Positions 11,184 through 21,781 of a DNA stretch of 64,000 nt are shown piece after piece. The stretch is from Agriotes lineatus (taxonomy: Eukaryota; Arthropoda; Insecta; Coleoptera; Elateridae), in NCBI GenBank assembly GCA_940337035.1, contig CALNHX010003316.1, positions 89,102 to 153,101 of the forward strand. The letters run 5' to 3'. The notes beneath the pieces are model-generated. The model did no database searches. It had not been told where the DNA came from and worked only from the letters and a program-made list of their open reading frames with translations. The translations under genes and the position numbers were made by a program. Positions within the stretch are counted from its first letter, which is position 1; the number at the start of each line of letters is the position of its first letter.

Positions 11184-12530
11184 TATTTGACACGCATATA
11201 ATGGCTGTATTACACTTGGATGATTACAACACTCAACTCAGCTCGTATGTAAACTTCATCCTCGTATAATATAGCCTATATCACTGCCTCCTACACTTAC
11301 AAGCCATGCTGTTAGACTTGACAACATTGCATCTCTGGTAGTTGGTGGTCCTAAATTCCAATACTCCAATTTGAAATAATTTTACTTTAAAGAGCACAGT
11401 TTTACTATTTATCATATTTTACTCTGTAATTAACTAAAGATAGCTTCTGTAATTGTGACATTTATTTACATACTCGAGTAATACAAACATGTAACAGTAT
11501 ATTTATAAAAATAAAACAACTTAACCTGTGTAACCCATAAATAAAAGAAAATTTCCGTAATTATTTTAAAGTTTGTAACTTTCTATACACCACTGCTGAT
11601 TGAGAGTACAACATATATGCAAAAACTATGGTGTTACTGCTGTAAATAATCTTATTTGATCATAATAAACTTATCTGCTCGGTAACATCTAAATTTGTGT
11701 GACGTAAATTGTTCCATAAACTTCTAAAAACTGCTGATGTAATCATTTAAAAACACTTTCACTTTTTGTGCATGTCTTTCCAATACTTGTCTTCTTCTAC
11801 ATTCAGGATTTGTCCTTTCGACGACAAATATATTGGTAAATTTGGAAATACGTTTGGGACAGCATTGTCAGCTAATCAAGGGTAATGCAGCAACAGTTCT
11901 GCAGATCCGTACTCTCATTTCTAACGTTTTCAAATGTCTTTTCCATTAAAATGTATTTCATACACGACAGCACTTTTTCTTGGGGTCCAACGTTTTCGTG
12001 CTGTTGCACGAAGCCATGCTTTCTTTTGCATCTCGTCCATTGGAAAAGAAAATGTTGTTATAGTTTGCATACGATTTTCTTGTAAGGTACTGTTGTAGTT
12101 GGTACACAGCGTCTTCGTGTCATTCTAAATATAAAATTAAAAGTTACAAGAAATGCCCTAAAAATGAGGTTAGATTGTTATTTACCTCAGTGAAATACTT
12201 AATAAAAACCCATAAATTCTAGCAGCAATTTTACTTTCACTTATCACGAACAGTACAGTAATATACATAAATGTATTTCTTCAAACTTAGAGCAGTGCCT
12301 ATATTATATGCTTGTTAAATGAAATACTATTAATATTGTGTAGATTATGTAAATACATTTTTAATCAGCAAAAAAGGATTAGTCATCAAAGTACATGTAA
12401 AAAACTTTAACGTTCGATTGTTCAGTTTAGCACTACATGCAGAAACCGTGTTTTCAATAAGCACGGCAGTACAGTGGCCACTGCTTTTCGAATTTTTAAA
12501 CCATAATAATAATAGGTCCCATTATTCCTG
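11184..12530. other. AT-rich intergenic DNA
   Basis: No reading frame with recognisable motifs, no RNA gene and no clear long repeat is seen. Confidence 0.45.
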
Positions 12531-14745
12531 GGTGGGACATAGGGAAGAAATGAAATCTTTCCAGTGTGTTCGATTGTCTGCTATGGTTTGAAGTTGTGCT
12601 ATTGTTCTCCCACTTTCATGTATCACTGTCCTTCTCCAGGTTATGCACGGTCTTCCTACTCTCCTCTGGCCGTGTGTGTTTCATTTTAAGGCAATCCTAG
12701 AAGGTTCACCGATACTTTTTCACAATGTGTGTCCTATCCACCCATATTTTCGCTTTTTAATGTCATTTGTAATATCACTCTGCCCTGTTCTGTTCCACAG
12801 TTCTTCGTTAGATATCACCCGCGGCCACCAAATTTGTAAAATATTTCGTAAACATCGATTAACAAAGGTCTGGAGTTTCCGGTTAATGTCGCTTGTCATG
12901 CACCATGATTCACATCCATATAACAACACCGGTTTTACCGTTGAGTTGAACACCTTCACATTTGTATTTACAGTTATACTATTTGTACGCCATAGTTGTG
13001 ATATGTTAGAAAAAGCTCCTCGTGCTTTGCGTATCCTTTCTGTCACATTCTCGCTACTTCCTCCTTCACTTGTGATGACGCTACCCAGATACGTAAAGCT
13101 GGTTACCTCCTCTACATCTTCTTCTTCCAGTGTTACCACTCTTGCTACTGTACTATTTATGCTGAGGAGCTTGGTCTTCCTCTTATTAATTCTAAGTCCC
13201 ATTTTCTTGATTCTTCTATAACGTTATTTATTTTTTCTTGCATTGCTTTTTTACTTTGGCTATTATTTAAATCCCTTTCTTTTCCTTGTCGGCGTTTGTC
13301 ATAATCTCATCCATAACAATTACAATTACAAAGAGCAGTGGTGAAAGAATGCATCCTTGTCTTACACCTGTTTTTGTTATAAATGGTTCGGACATCTGAC
13401 TTTTATGTAGGTACTACTTTACATTTCGAATCTGTATATCCTAGTTTTATCAAGCGAACTATATCTTCTCTGGAATCCCTTTATTTCTTAGCGTTTCCCA
13501 TATGCATTACCTGTTAATAGAATCAAAGGCTTTTTCATAATCTATAAATAATAAATACAAAGGCGAATTAAATTCAAGTGACTGTTCAATTACAATTCTT
13601 AATGTGTTAATGTTGTCAATACACGCTCTATTTTTTCTAAAACCTGACTGCTCTAGCCATAACACTTTATCCACTTGTTCAATTATTCTATTTAAGATTA
13701 TTCTGTAAAATATTTTGCTTGCTATGCATAATAAGCTGATTCCCCTCCAGTTTTCACGTTTTCGGAGATCTCCTTTCTTAGGTATTTTAATAAGCACTGT
13801 TTCCTTCCAGTCTTCAGGGAACGCCTCCTTTTGCCAAATTTTCACCATTAATGGGAATAACATATCCACGGTACTGTCAACATCTATTGTTAAAACTTCC
13901 GCAGTTATCTGATCCACCCCAGGTGCTTTACCGTTCGCCATTTGTTCTATTGCTACTCGTATTTTTTGCTCTGTAGGTGGTTCCTCGTTTATGTTCAGTT
14001 GAGTATTTGCAGACAGCGTTGGTAAGTACTTCTATCCTTTCTTCTTCTACATTCATTGTTTCTTGACAAAATTCTCTCCATCTCTCCAACTGTTGCTGTA
14101 TTGTAGTCAGAATTTGCCCCATTTTATTTAAAACCGATATTTCCATTTCTTTCTTTTTTCTGCCTGCTAGTTGATTAATATTTTTATATAATTCCTTACT
14201 ATTACCTCTTTGTGCAGCTATTTGTGCGTTTCTTGCCAGTCCCTCTATATAAATACTGTTATCTGTTTTTATACTTCTCTTCACCTCCTTACTTTTTGCT
14301 GTATATTGTGTTTGCATTTGCTTTCTTTTGCTTTCATCTTCCTTCATTAAGCGTAGTCCTTTTAACTTCTTTCTTTCTTGTATTTTTTCTCATGTCTTGC
14401 CGCTAATTCATTTTGCTCTATTATTAATTTTCTTAGCCAACGTTTTTTCGCATGTTTCCATAAGCACACTTTTTACACTGCTTCCAAATTTCTTCAATTC
14501 CACAATCATAGTCAATTTTTGCTATGGCGTGTTGTATAAGCTTTGCAAATTTCTGTCTTACTTTTTCGTTGATCTTTTCTGCGACATACGTTTGCGCTCT
14601 GGTTGTATTTGTGACTGTGTGGTGTCTTCGTAGGTTTAACTGTATTTTTGCCATTAGTAAGTGGTGACTTGTATCCACATCTGCTCCTCTTCTGTTACTA
14701 ACATCTAGTAATAAGTTTTTCCATTTCTTACTTACGCAAATACAA
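12531..14745 (-). pseudogene. LINE remnant with broken reverse transcriptase
   Basis: On the minus strand, an endonuclease end (RGADVDTSHHLLMAKIQL, about 14745-14600) is followed by a linker, then RT with NGKAPGVDQITAEVL, SGFRKNRACIDNINTLRIV and FIDYEKAFDSINR (13941-13507), RQGCILSPLLF near 13350, and a C-terminal part with TSFTYLGSVITSEGG and YGCESWCM (13202-12720). Several frame changes separate these blocks, and no intact F/YADD box is seen. The motif set resembles the transposon-derived reverse transcriptases of the F52C9.6 type, an inference from motifs. The 5' part, including most of the endonuclease, is missing. Confidence 0.8.
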
Positions 14746-14829
14746 AATCGATAATTTGAGGTTTGAATCGTTAGTTCGGGTTTGTGCTGCCACTGCGGGG
14801 GCGGCTGCTCCACTTACCTGCACACTCCA

Positions 14830-17140
14830 CTACTCAGAGGTCGTCGTACTGTTACGATACTTTTGGAGTGTCCCCCGTAGTATTGAACTTTCGCTAGCTG
14901 AATTTTTGAACTTGAATATTTATGGTTGGCTTTTGTCAATTATTGCATGCTTTAAACTGGGTATAATTGGCTATATCTTATTTTTAATTACTCTCCTATA
15001 ATTATCATGCAGTTTCGTAAGCAACCCCTCGTTTAATTACTTATATTTTGCAAATTAGGTTTATTCTTGCTATATTTTTACAAATATTTGGGTATGGCCG
15101 CTAGGCAACCGGTGATACAAATTGTTTTTAACTATTCCATTTGTTGCTAGAGCAATGTTATCTTTTCCTGCAGTCAAACTTGCCTGACTGGTTTTTTGGG
15201 CATCTTCTGGCCCAAATTTTTGTTATCAGATGACCTGTGGGCTGGGTTTTTGAATTTTTCGGCTTTCTTTCCAAGCTAAACTGTCGTGCTAGTAGGTGTT
15301 CCTCTGCAGCTAAGTGCTTCATAGCCCTTTGGTAGGGCTCGCCTCTTCGAATAGATTGTTTGAGGGATCTGGAAGCATTTCTGCGTTATCGTGGATGTTC
15401 GTAATGATTAGTTAGCTACTTACGTGCATCCCTTCGCTTTTGGCGGATCTCCTGGAACCGACTTTAGCACGCTTCTTTCGGCTCGACCCCCAGCTTGAGG
15501 TAAGATTAGGCCAGTTTCTTCTTAATCGGGAATACATTTGGGTTCTGTGCGTTTTTAGACAAATTCCCGGTGGGAGTTAAAACACTCCCCATCTGTTTGA
15601 AATCCTTCCTGTCTGGAGTAGACCTACCCCGTTCGACTGCACCCTGCTCGAATCCAGCCCGATGCACTGGGCCCCTAAGATAGTCGCATCGCCTGTGAAT
15701 TTTGCAACTCTCGTGGGCAACGCTGAAGATTGAGCAACTGCTTTACACTCACCTGCAAGTCATCTTGCAACCTCCATAGCTGGCACTGCACCCCGCAGCT
15801 GCAGCCGTCATCGTTGCTTCTCTCTAGCTACGTCCAACCCCGGCCTTCCGCAAGCCACAGGTTAGGAGCTGACATGTTTTTACTACAGGCAAGAATCTGA
15901 TATAGCTATTTGCGCCTGGTGTATTTTATAGATAGTTATTGGAATCTCGTCTCATTAACAGATAGGGCATGTAGGATATTTTTGGCATAGTAATGCTTCG
16001 TCGAGTAGATGTTAGTGCATGCTTTTGTATGATTTTAATGTGTTATTGTGATAGGACTATTGCAAATTTTGAGCGTCCATTTTGTGCATTTGAGTGAGCC
16101 TTATCGAATCATTAATCGAGCTCGCCTGACTTTGTGAAGGCAGCTCTGCGGTTTGTTCAATATACAGATAGTTATATTCACTTTCGCCGGCCGCCGCGCC
16201 CCATCAAGCTCCCCTGCAAATCGTATGTTAGACCTTTCGTTTAATTACTTCAGATTTAGGGTTGTACTCACGGCTCGTTGTCTGCGGTTTGTTTAGTATA
16301 CAGTTAATTATATTTACTTTCGTCGCCATTTGCTGTCAGCCGTCTGAAGTTTGCCGCGTCGCGTCGTTTCGATGTTGATAGTGGCTAGAGTAGCGACATC
16401 GGTAGTCGATTGCATCTGCAGTTTCAGCTCATGACTGATTAATCTCGGGTTAGTAGCGATTGCGTCATAAGGCCCGCCGCCGGTAGAATAATTGTCAATT
16501 CCGCGTTATTGTACTTTATTTGCGAGTTTACGTAGGTACAAGTTTGCCGAAGGTTTATTCAAGCGATTGCTTTAGAGTTCATTTATGCACCTGATGTATT
16601 TCCATTACGAAAACTGCTCTGTGAACTATATGGCCATATATCCTCGTAGTTTTGACATTAGAAATTTTGGATTAATTACTTTAGGATCTTACTGAGCTGA
16701 TATTCGGGGTTTCACATCAGCTGAGCGCTTGCATAACCTGGCCCTGCCATATCCTGCCTCACAGGGATTAATTTTTTTTTTTTTTAATTTAATACTCGCT
16801 ACGCTCCGTTTTAACCGCGCAATGTTTTAGTGTGTTAGCCCATTCTCAGGTCATAGCCATTGCTGCTCGTGGGCTACTATTTGCTCGATACTTATATTTA
16901 AATTTGTATTTATATTTATTATTGCATGTCGCATACTGTGTGTTCTTTGGTGTTGCTAGAAATATTGCCTGCTGTGATTTATATATATACTTGTGTTAGC
17001 CTTGCACTATAGTACGCACCGATATATTTAAAATAAAGCTGTGATCTATTCATTGGTTGTTGGTTTGTTTATTTTTGACTTGCTGGTTTTTATCCTCGAC
17101 CTTGTGTAAGGTCCGGCACGAGGAATTGGATCTGAGTCTA
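14830..17140. other. non-coding region with diverged direct repeats, possible LTR remnant
   Basis: No convincing coding frame. Related segments recur: cggtttgtt..atatacag..tttcg at about 16150-16185 and 16290-16325, and cctttcgtttaattactt at 16225 resembles cctcgtttaattactt at 15026. Towards the right end are a TATA-like tatatata (16981), AATAAA (17032) and tggcgccca (17147), the last resembling a lysine-tRNA primer-binding start. Only one copy of the putative LTR is seen, so the call is weak. Confidence 0.25.
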
Positions 17141-17710
17141 GGACCTGGCGCCCACTCCTTTTTTTTGTATTCTCTTTCAGCATAGCTGGAACCCTGCGAC
17201 CCTCGCGGCGAGCTAGCCCAATTAGGCCGATAGTTACCAGCCGGCAAAACATCAAATATAACTTTCGCCAAAAGGTAAGGCCGACCGTCTATCTTCCCTG
17301 ACAGTACATCTAATCGTGACATTAGCTGATTATTCTGAAAAAGTAAAGCATGCAGGGGTTGTAATAAGCCCCGCGCTTGCACAATTGTCTATTGAATGAC
17401 GTTATACAGGATCAGGCAACGAATGGGTCACCATACTAAACCTAGGGCTTAACGTAAACCCCAGCTGGAGGTAATCGCACTATAACTAAAGCGTACAAAT
17501 GTTACACACAAAAACAATATCCAAATAGAATATTACAAGAAAGCGTTCGAAACGCCTAAAATTAGCAACGCAGCGAAAGTCAATGTTAGCACAGTTACAT
17601 ACCAAGAATGTACTACTGAATGAATGCGACCAAAGTCCATCGCTTACACGGCACATTCGCGTAAAAGGGGTCGCTAAGTTACATAATCTCTTTAAATGGT
17701 ACCTGGTATT

Positions 17711-17929
17711 TATTCTGGACTTCTCCTGAGCAGTACGGGTGGCAGTCAGCAGCGCCTGCATTTGCAAGCACATCTCCTTGGGCAAAGATTCCGCCGAAGA
17801 ATGGCGTAATATTTCAATGTAGTCACTCACATGGGATCGGTGTGACAGAAACGTATGGGCATTATTCACGTCCTGCAGCGAGTCCCCAGCAACTTGTAGG
17901 AATGAAAGAACCACTTCTTTTCACGACAT
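17711..17929 (-). CDS. possible first exon of an unrecognised minus-strand gene
   Basis: On the minus strand a frame with protein-like composition reads VVLSFLQVAGDSLQDVNNAH, SHRSHVSDYIEILRHSSAES and MCLQMQALLTATRTAQEKSR, and reaches a donor-like AG/gtacca. The same frame contains an ATG at about 17929, but two codons on is TGA, so either the start lies elsewhere or one base is wrong. Upstream on the minus strand is a GC-rich, CpG-bearing stretch. No family is recognised; a retroelement gag-like origin cannot be excluded. Confidence 0.3.
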
Positions 17930-17939
17930 GGCCAAACGT

Positions 17940-18200
17940 AGCCCCAACAACAACGCCAAGGAAAACGCGCTCACAAAACGACACGTGCTTCACACACAAG
18001 AGCTTCCTGCCGACCTCCTTGATCAACGGCCTGAGCTGAACTGCCCAGCAAGAAGCGTTACGACGCCGGAAGTGGCGTGAGCCAAAACGGCGTTACTACG
18101 TGACTCTCGACAGCCAATGGTGATGCGCCCAATAAAACAAATACGTTCCGGTGACAAAGAGAGCGCAAGGCCTCGCAGTCACACGCGTTCAAAAGGGTGT
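17940..18200 (-). promoter_or_regulatory. GC-rich promoter-like stretch with CCAAT box
   Basis: Compared with its AT-rich surroundings, this stretch is rich in G+C and CpG, and carries CCAAT on the plus strand near 18115 (ATTGG on the minus strand). It lies immediately upstream of the exon-like minus-strand frame at 17711-17929. Function is inferred only from composition and position. Confidence 0.3.
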
Positions 18201-18438
18201 TCCAAAAGATCCAAGCGCGTCTACATACAGGGTACTCGGAAACGAATGAGCACGGAATGAGCTTGCGTTTGTGACTAAAAAGTTAAAAATAGGTTTTCGA
18301 TATAACTAAACGGCCCTAAAGGAGTGAAATGTAATTCAAATTACTGCCGACGGCAAAATGGCTTAACAAAATAGTTAGTGTTTAAGTCGTAAATAGCCAA
18401 ATAAATAATTAATGTTTAATCCAGCGCATATAAATAAA

Positions 18439-18719
18439 AGGCGAGCGGATGGCCCCGCGAGCAAATGCCTCGCCTCTCAGGCGGCCGGCCCGGGTTCGAA
18501 TCCCGGCGACTCTAGAGTTTAAAAATCGTACGCTCCCCGGCTACCACGCTAATATCTGTGGTAGTCGTTAACCCCTAACAAGGGAACTCTTCCTCAGTTT
18601 CGACGGGCAAGGCTAGCCACCTACCCGGCCTAAGGGTAAAGAGGGCTCACAGAACCACTTCGTGGTTAAAACAGGCCACTGGCCTATAATAAGAGGAAGA
18701 AGAAGAAGAAGAAGAAGAA
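18439..18719 (+). mobile_element. tRNA-derived SINE with 13-bp target duplication
   Basis: The head contains a strong B-box-like sequence, cccgggttcgaatcccgg (about 18487-18504), preceded by a tRNA-like arm with gcctcgcctctcaggc. A body of about 200 bases follows and ends in a (gaa)n tail at 18693-18719. The element is flanked by gcatataaataaa at 18426-18438 and again at 18720-18732, a 13-bp target duplication. SINEs of this design are transcribed by RNA polymerase III and moved by LINE enzymes (family knowledge). Confidence 0.88.
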
Positions 18720-18902
18720 GCATATAAATAAATAAATGTATCGTTGTTAGAAATAGTGCCTGTAGTTCGTTAGTTTAAGTAATTTGTGTTCTGCCTTGTT
18801 AATTCGTGTGTTTATAAATAATAATAATTACTCGTAAATAAATGTTTAATGCAAGAAGCGTCGTATAATTTTTAAATAGCCCGAACGTAAAAAGCGTAAC
18901 AA

Positions 18903-20044
18903 TACCTATAATTCGATTAGCAACTCTCCGTTTTCGTTCATATCTCCTAGTCCCTCTTTACCCATTACGTGCTCGATGTCTTTATTGTTGGAACCTACTA
19001 TGGCATTAAAATCTTTCATTAACATTATTATATCTTTTCGATCAGTTTCTTTTAAAATTTTATTGAAGATACTATAGGTTTCTTTTTCTCCATATATTGC
19101 AATTTCAGTTGGCGCATAACACTGTACTATTGTTACTTTATAATTTTGTATATGTAGTCGTATTTTTATTATTCTATTCGATACTGGTTTCCAATCCACA
19201 ATCTTTTCTCTTAAGTTTCTGCTTAACATAAATCCTACTCCATACTCGTGACGATCCTCAATTCCGGTTTTCCCCGAATATATGAATGTATGCCCTTCCA
19301 GAACTAATTCTCCGCTCCCTTTCCATCTTGTTTCACTTACACCTAGAATTTCTATATTATATTTTATGACTTCTTTCATTAATTGTTGTATTTTTCCAGT
19401 TTGATACAAAGTAGTAACATTCCATTGCGCAACTTTTATAAATTGTAATCTTACTTTTGCACTTAATTTTCCATTTTCTCTACGTTTACCCCTTTTTACA
19501 GATTTAGTCACATCCTTATTCATTGCCGTTTCTGTTATCATGAATCCGTCCTTATTTTGCATTGCTGTCATTCGTTTTTTGATTGGTACTTAACTAATTT
19601 TTGTTGAGAGCGGTCCCAATCAAACCTTTCATTATCTATAATTATTTTCTGGTATCCTATTTTAACCCTTTTCCCTTTTTCACTTTTCTTTCTCATAATA
19701 TCCCGCAACATAGCTTGTGTTTTTCTTTCACTGAAGGTCAAATAATTTTCAATGAAAATTCTGGAACCTTTCACTAAACTCTTTCTCTTCATGACCTCTT
19801 TCTTGCTGTCCCAGGAATTCATTTCTATGATTAGTACATCTTTTCCGTCTTTCCCTTCGACACTGTGCCCATTCTTAACTTCGGCCGCAATCTTAAGTTT
19901 ATCCACCAACAACTGCTCTACCCCTTCTTTGATGTTTTTCTGGATTGAGGCCCCTTTTATAACTATATTATTCTTACGTTTGTTCCGTTACTGCTTTTCC
20001 ATTTTCAATTCTAGCTCTTTTATTCTGCTCTCTAGCGTTACTTT
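18903..20044 (-). pseudogene. LINE fragment: ORF1 end and endonuclease, RTE-like
   Basis: Minus strand: RKNNIVIKGASIQKNIKEG and KGSRIFIENYLTFSERKTQA (ORF1-like), ending with VGY-type basic motifs (19912-19568), then endonuclease with VAQWNVTTLYQTGKIQQL, ILGVSETRWKGSGEL and the DFNA box as MKDFNAIVGSNN (19571-18906). The usual GDFNA is KDFNA here. The reverse transcriptase is missing: the sequence stops at the endonuclease end, about 180 bases from the SINE. The segment is the continuation, in opposite orientation, of the ORF1 start at 20044-20238. Confidence 0.8.
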
Positions 20045-20238
20045 TCGATATGGAGGCAATACTAAAAAAATTGGACAAGGTTAAAACAGAACTAAAGATA
20101 GAGTTCAATAAAAATCATGATGATCTGAAAATCGACCTTGCAAAAATTAAGGAAGAATTTACCAAGGCGAAAAAGGAATGGGAAGAAAAAGCGAAAAAAT
20201 TAGAGGAAGAAAAAGTAACGCTAGAGAAAAATAAATAG
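20044..20238 (+). pseudogene. inverted 5' segment of the same LINE (ORF1 coiled coil)
   Basis: A frame from ATG 20050 reads MEAILKKLDKVKTELKIEF and continues as a charged coiled coil ending EEEKVTLEKNK. The last coding bases (about 20211-20228, aaaagtaacgctagaga) recur as reverse complement at about 20028-20044, where the minus-strand ORF1 continues with SRIKELELKMEKQ. The two halves therefore join in the middle of one coiled coil, with the first half inverted. Confidence 0.75.
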
Positions 20239-20296
20239 GTAAAGCTTTATTTCTTTCTTTCAGAGCTTGCAGTAATGCTGCGACAAGGTGTAAAAA

Positions 20297-21440
20297 GACT
20301 GGTTTACAGGATTTCTAAAGAGGAACAAAGACATCTCTATAAGAACAGCGGAGGCGACATTACTAGGAAGAGCTATAAGATTTAATACGCCAGTGGTTGA
20401 AAAATTCTGTACAAACCTAATGATGCTTTTCAAAAAATATAAATTAAACGCCTTCCAGATCTACAACGTCAATGAAACAGCGTTAACGACTGTACAAAAT
20501 TCCGGGAAGGTGTTAGCTACTAAAGGCCAAAGGCAAATGGGCGAGATCACTTCAAGCGAAAGGGGCATGCTCGTGAGCATGGTGGGAGCTATAAATACTA
20601 TGGGAAATACAATTCCTCCATTGTTAGTTTTCCCCGCAAATATTTTAAAGACCATATGATTAACAATTCGGCATTATTGGAGCAGCTTCTCAATCTGGCT
20701 GGATTACATCTAATATCTTTGCAGAATGGTTTAATTACTTTATCAGTCATGCTAAACCATCTGTGGATGCCCCTGTTCTTTTAATCATGGGCAACCATGA
20801 AAGCCATATCTCGCTAGCAGTTATAGAAAAAGCTCGACAAAATCATGTAAAGTTATTTACACTCCCACCGCACACCACCCACGAACTACAACTGCTCGAC
20901 AAAGGTGTGTATGGCCCTCTCAAGAAATACTACACCAATGCTTGTACAAACTTGGCTAGTTAATAATCCAGGGAAAAGGATTACAATTTATGATATTGCT
21001 GAGCTTTTAGGCGTTGCATATACACTCACTGAATATCTGCTTTTAAGGACACTGGCATTTTTCTTTTTAATAATATGATATTTAGCGATGATGATTTAAT
21101 TGCTTCGAAAGTATCTGACATTCCGGAAATTAACCCCCAACTTAACAATAGTTTAGGGGAATTCCAACCTAACACCAGTTTTGGGAAAAGAATGACACCA
21201 GGACTTCTCCAAAACATTGCAGAAAAAGAAGCTGTCCATCCTGACATTGAACGTAATGGTGAACATAATAGTGCAACAACCAATTTTGGTTCAAGAGAAG
21301 ATTCCGGAGAAAAACTTCATATCTCCAGCCATCAGTTGAACAAAATGAAAATAAAAAGACTCCCAGGAAAGGCAAAAAAAATCGACTGAGGTATTAACAG
21401 AGACCCCAGTTTACAAAAGATTAAAAGAAGAACATTTGTT
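20297..21440 (+). pseudogene. pogo/Tigger-like DDE transposase remnant, two catalytic Asp lost
   Basis: The reading begins DWFTGFLKRNKDISIRTAEA, continues with YNVNETALTTVQNSG, SSERGMLVSMVGAINTMGNT and GWITSNIFAEWFNYF, then LLIMGNHESHISLAVIEKA and LPPHTTHELQLLDKGVYG. Family members have YN.DET and LLLDNHESH; here the aspartates are Asn (AAT, 20471-20473) and Gly (GGC, 20790-20792). Frame changes lie between 20655 and 20690 and between 20960 and 21075. The tail (SDDDLIASKVSDIPEINPQL, then TEVLTETPVYKRLKEEHL to 21440) breaks off there, and the likely C-terminus resumes at 23666. It cannot catalyse transposition as it stands. Confidence 0.85.
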
Positions 21441-21450
21441 ACGGTATTAA

Positions 21451-21781
21451 ATGCTCAGATCGACATTGATCAAGAGCACTGTCAAAAATCGGGTACAAAC
21501 TATAGGGTTCGCCGGCTTTACTAAAAAGAACACAGATCTTAATGTGTTGGAGCAGATTTCGTTGCTCCGATTCCTCGCACTTAGCTCAGACGGGAAGGCG
21601 TGGTTCGAGAGTACAAAGAAAAACCGACGGCACTTACCCTAAAGCTTGCTTAAAAGAATTGCCTAAGGACGCCACTCGTTTTGATAAATTCACAGCCCTC
21701 GTGACCCAAAACGAGAAATATCACAGGGCTCTACTGAAGATGCGCTGGGTTAGCTGCACGCTGCGAAGCGTCGTCCACTAG
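21451..21781 (+). CDS. coding-like segment of unknown origin inside the pogo element
   Basis: One frame reads VLEQISLLRFLALSSDGKAW up to 21618. After a one-base shift in the A-run at about 21619-21624 the next reads TDGTYPKACLKELPKDATRF and NEKYHRALLKMRWVSCTLRS, then stops at 21779-21781. The two pieces look like one conserved segment of about 100 residues. I do not recognise it. It lies in DNA that separates the body from the C-terminus of the pogo-like transposase, so it probably arrived in a later insertion. Confidence 0.35.

Noticed and set aside
17046..17382. minus-strand open frames as a gene
   Set aside because: No motif, low-complexity end, and they run through LTR-like signals on the other strand.
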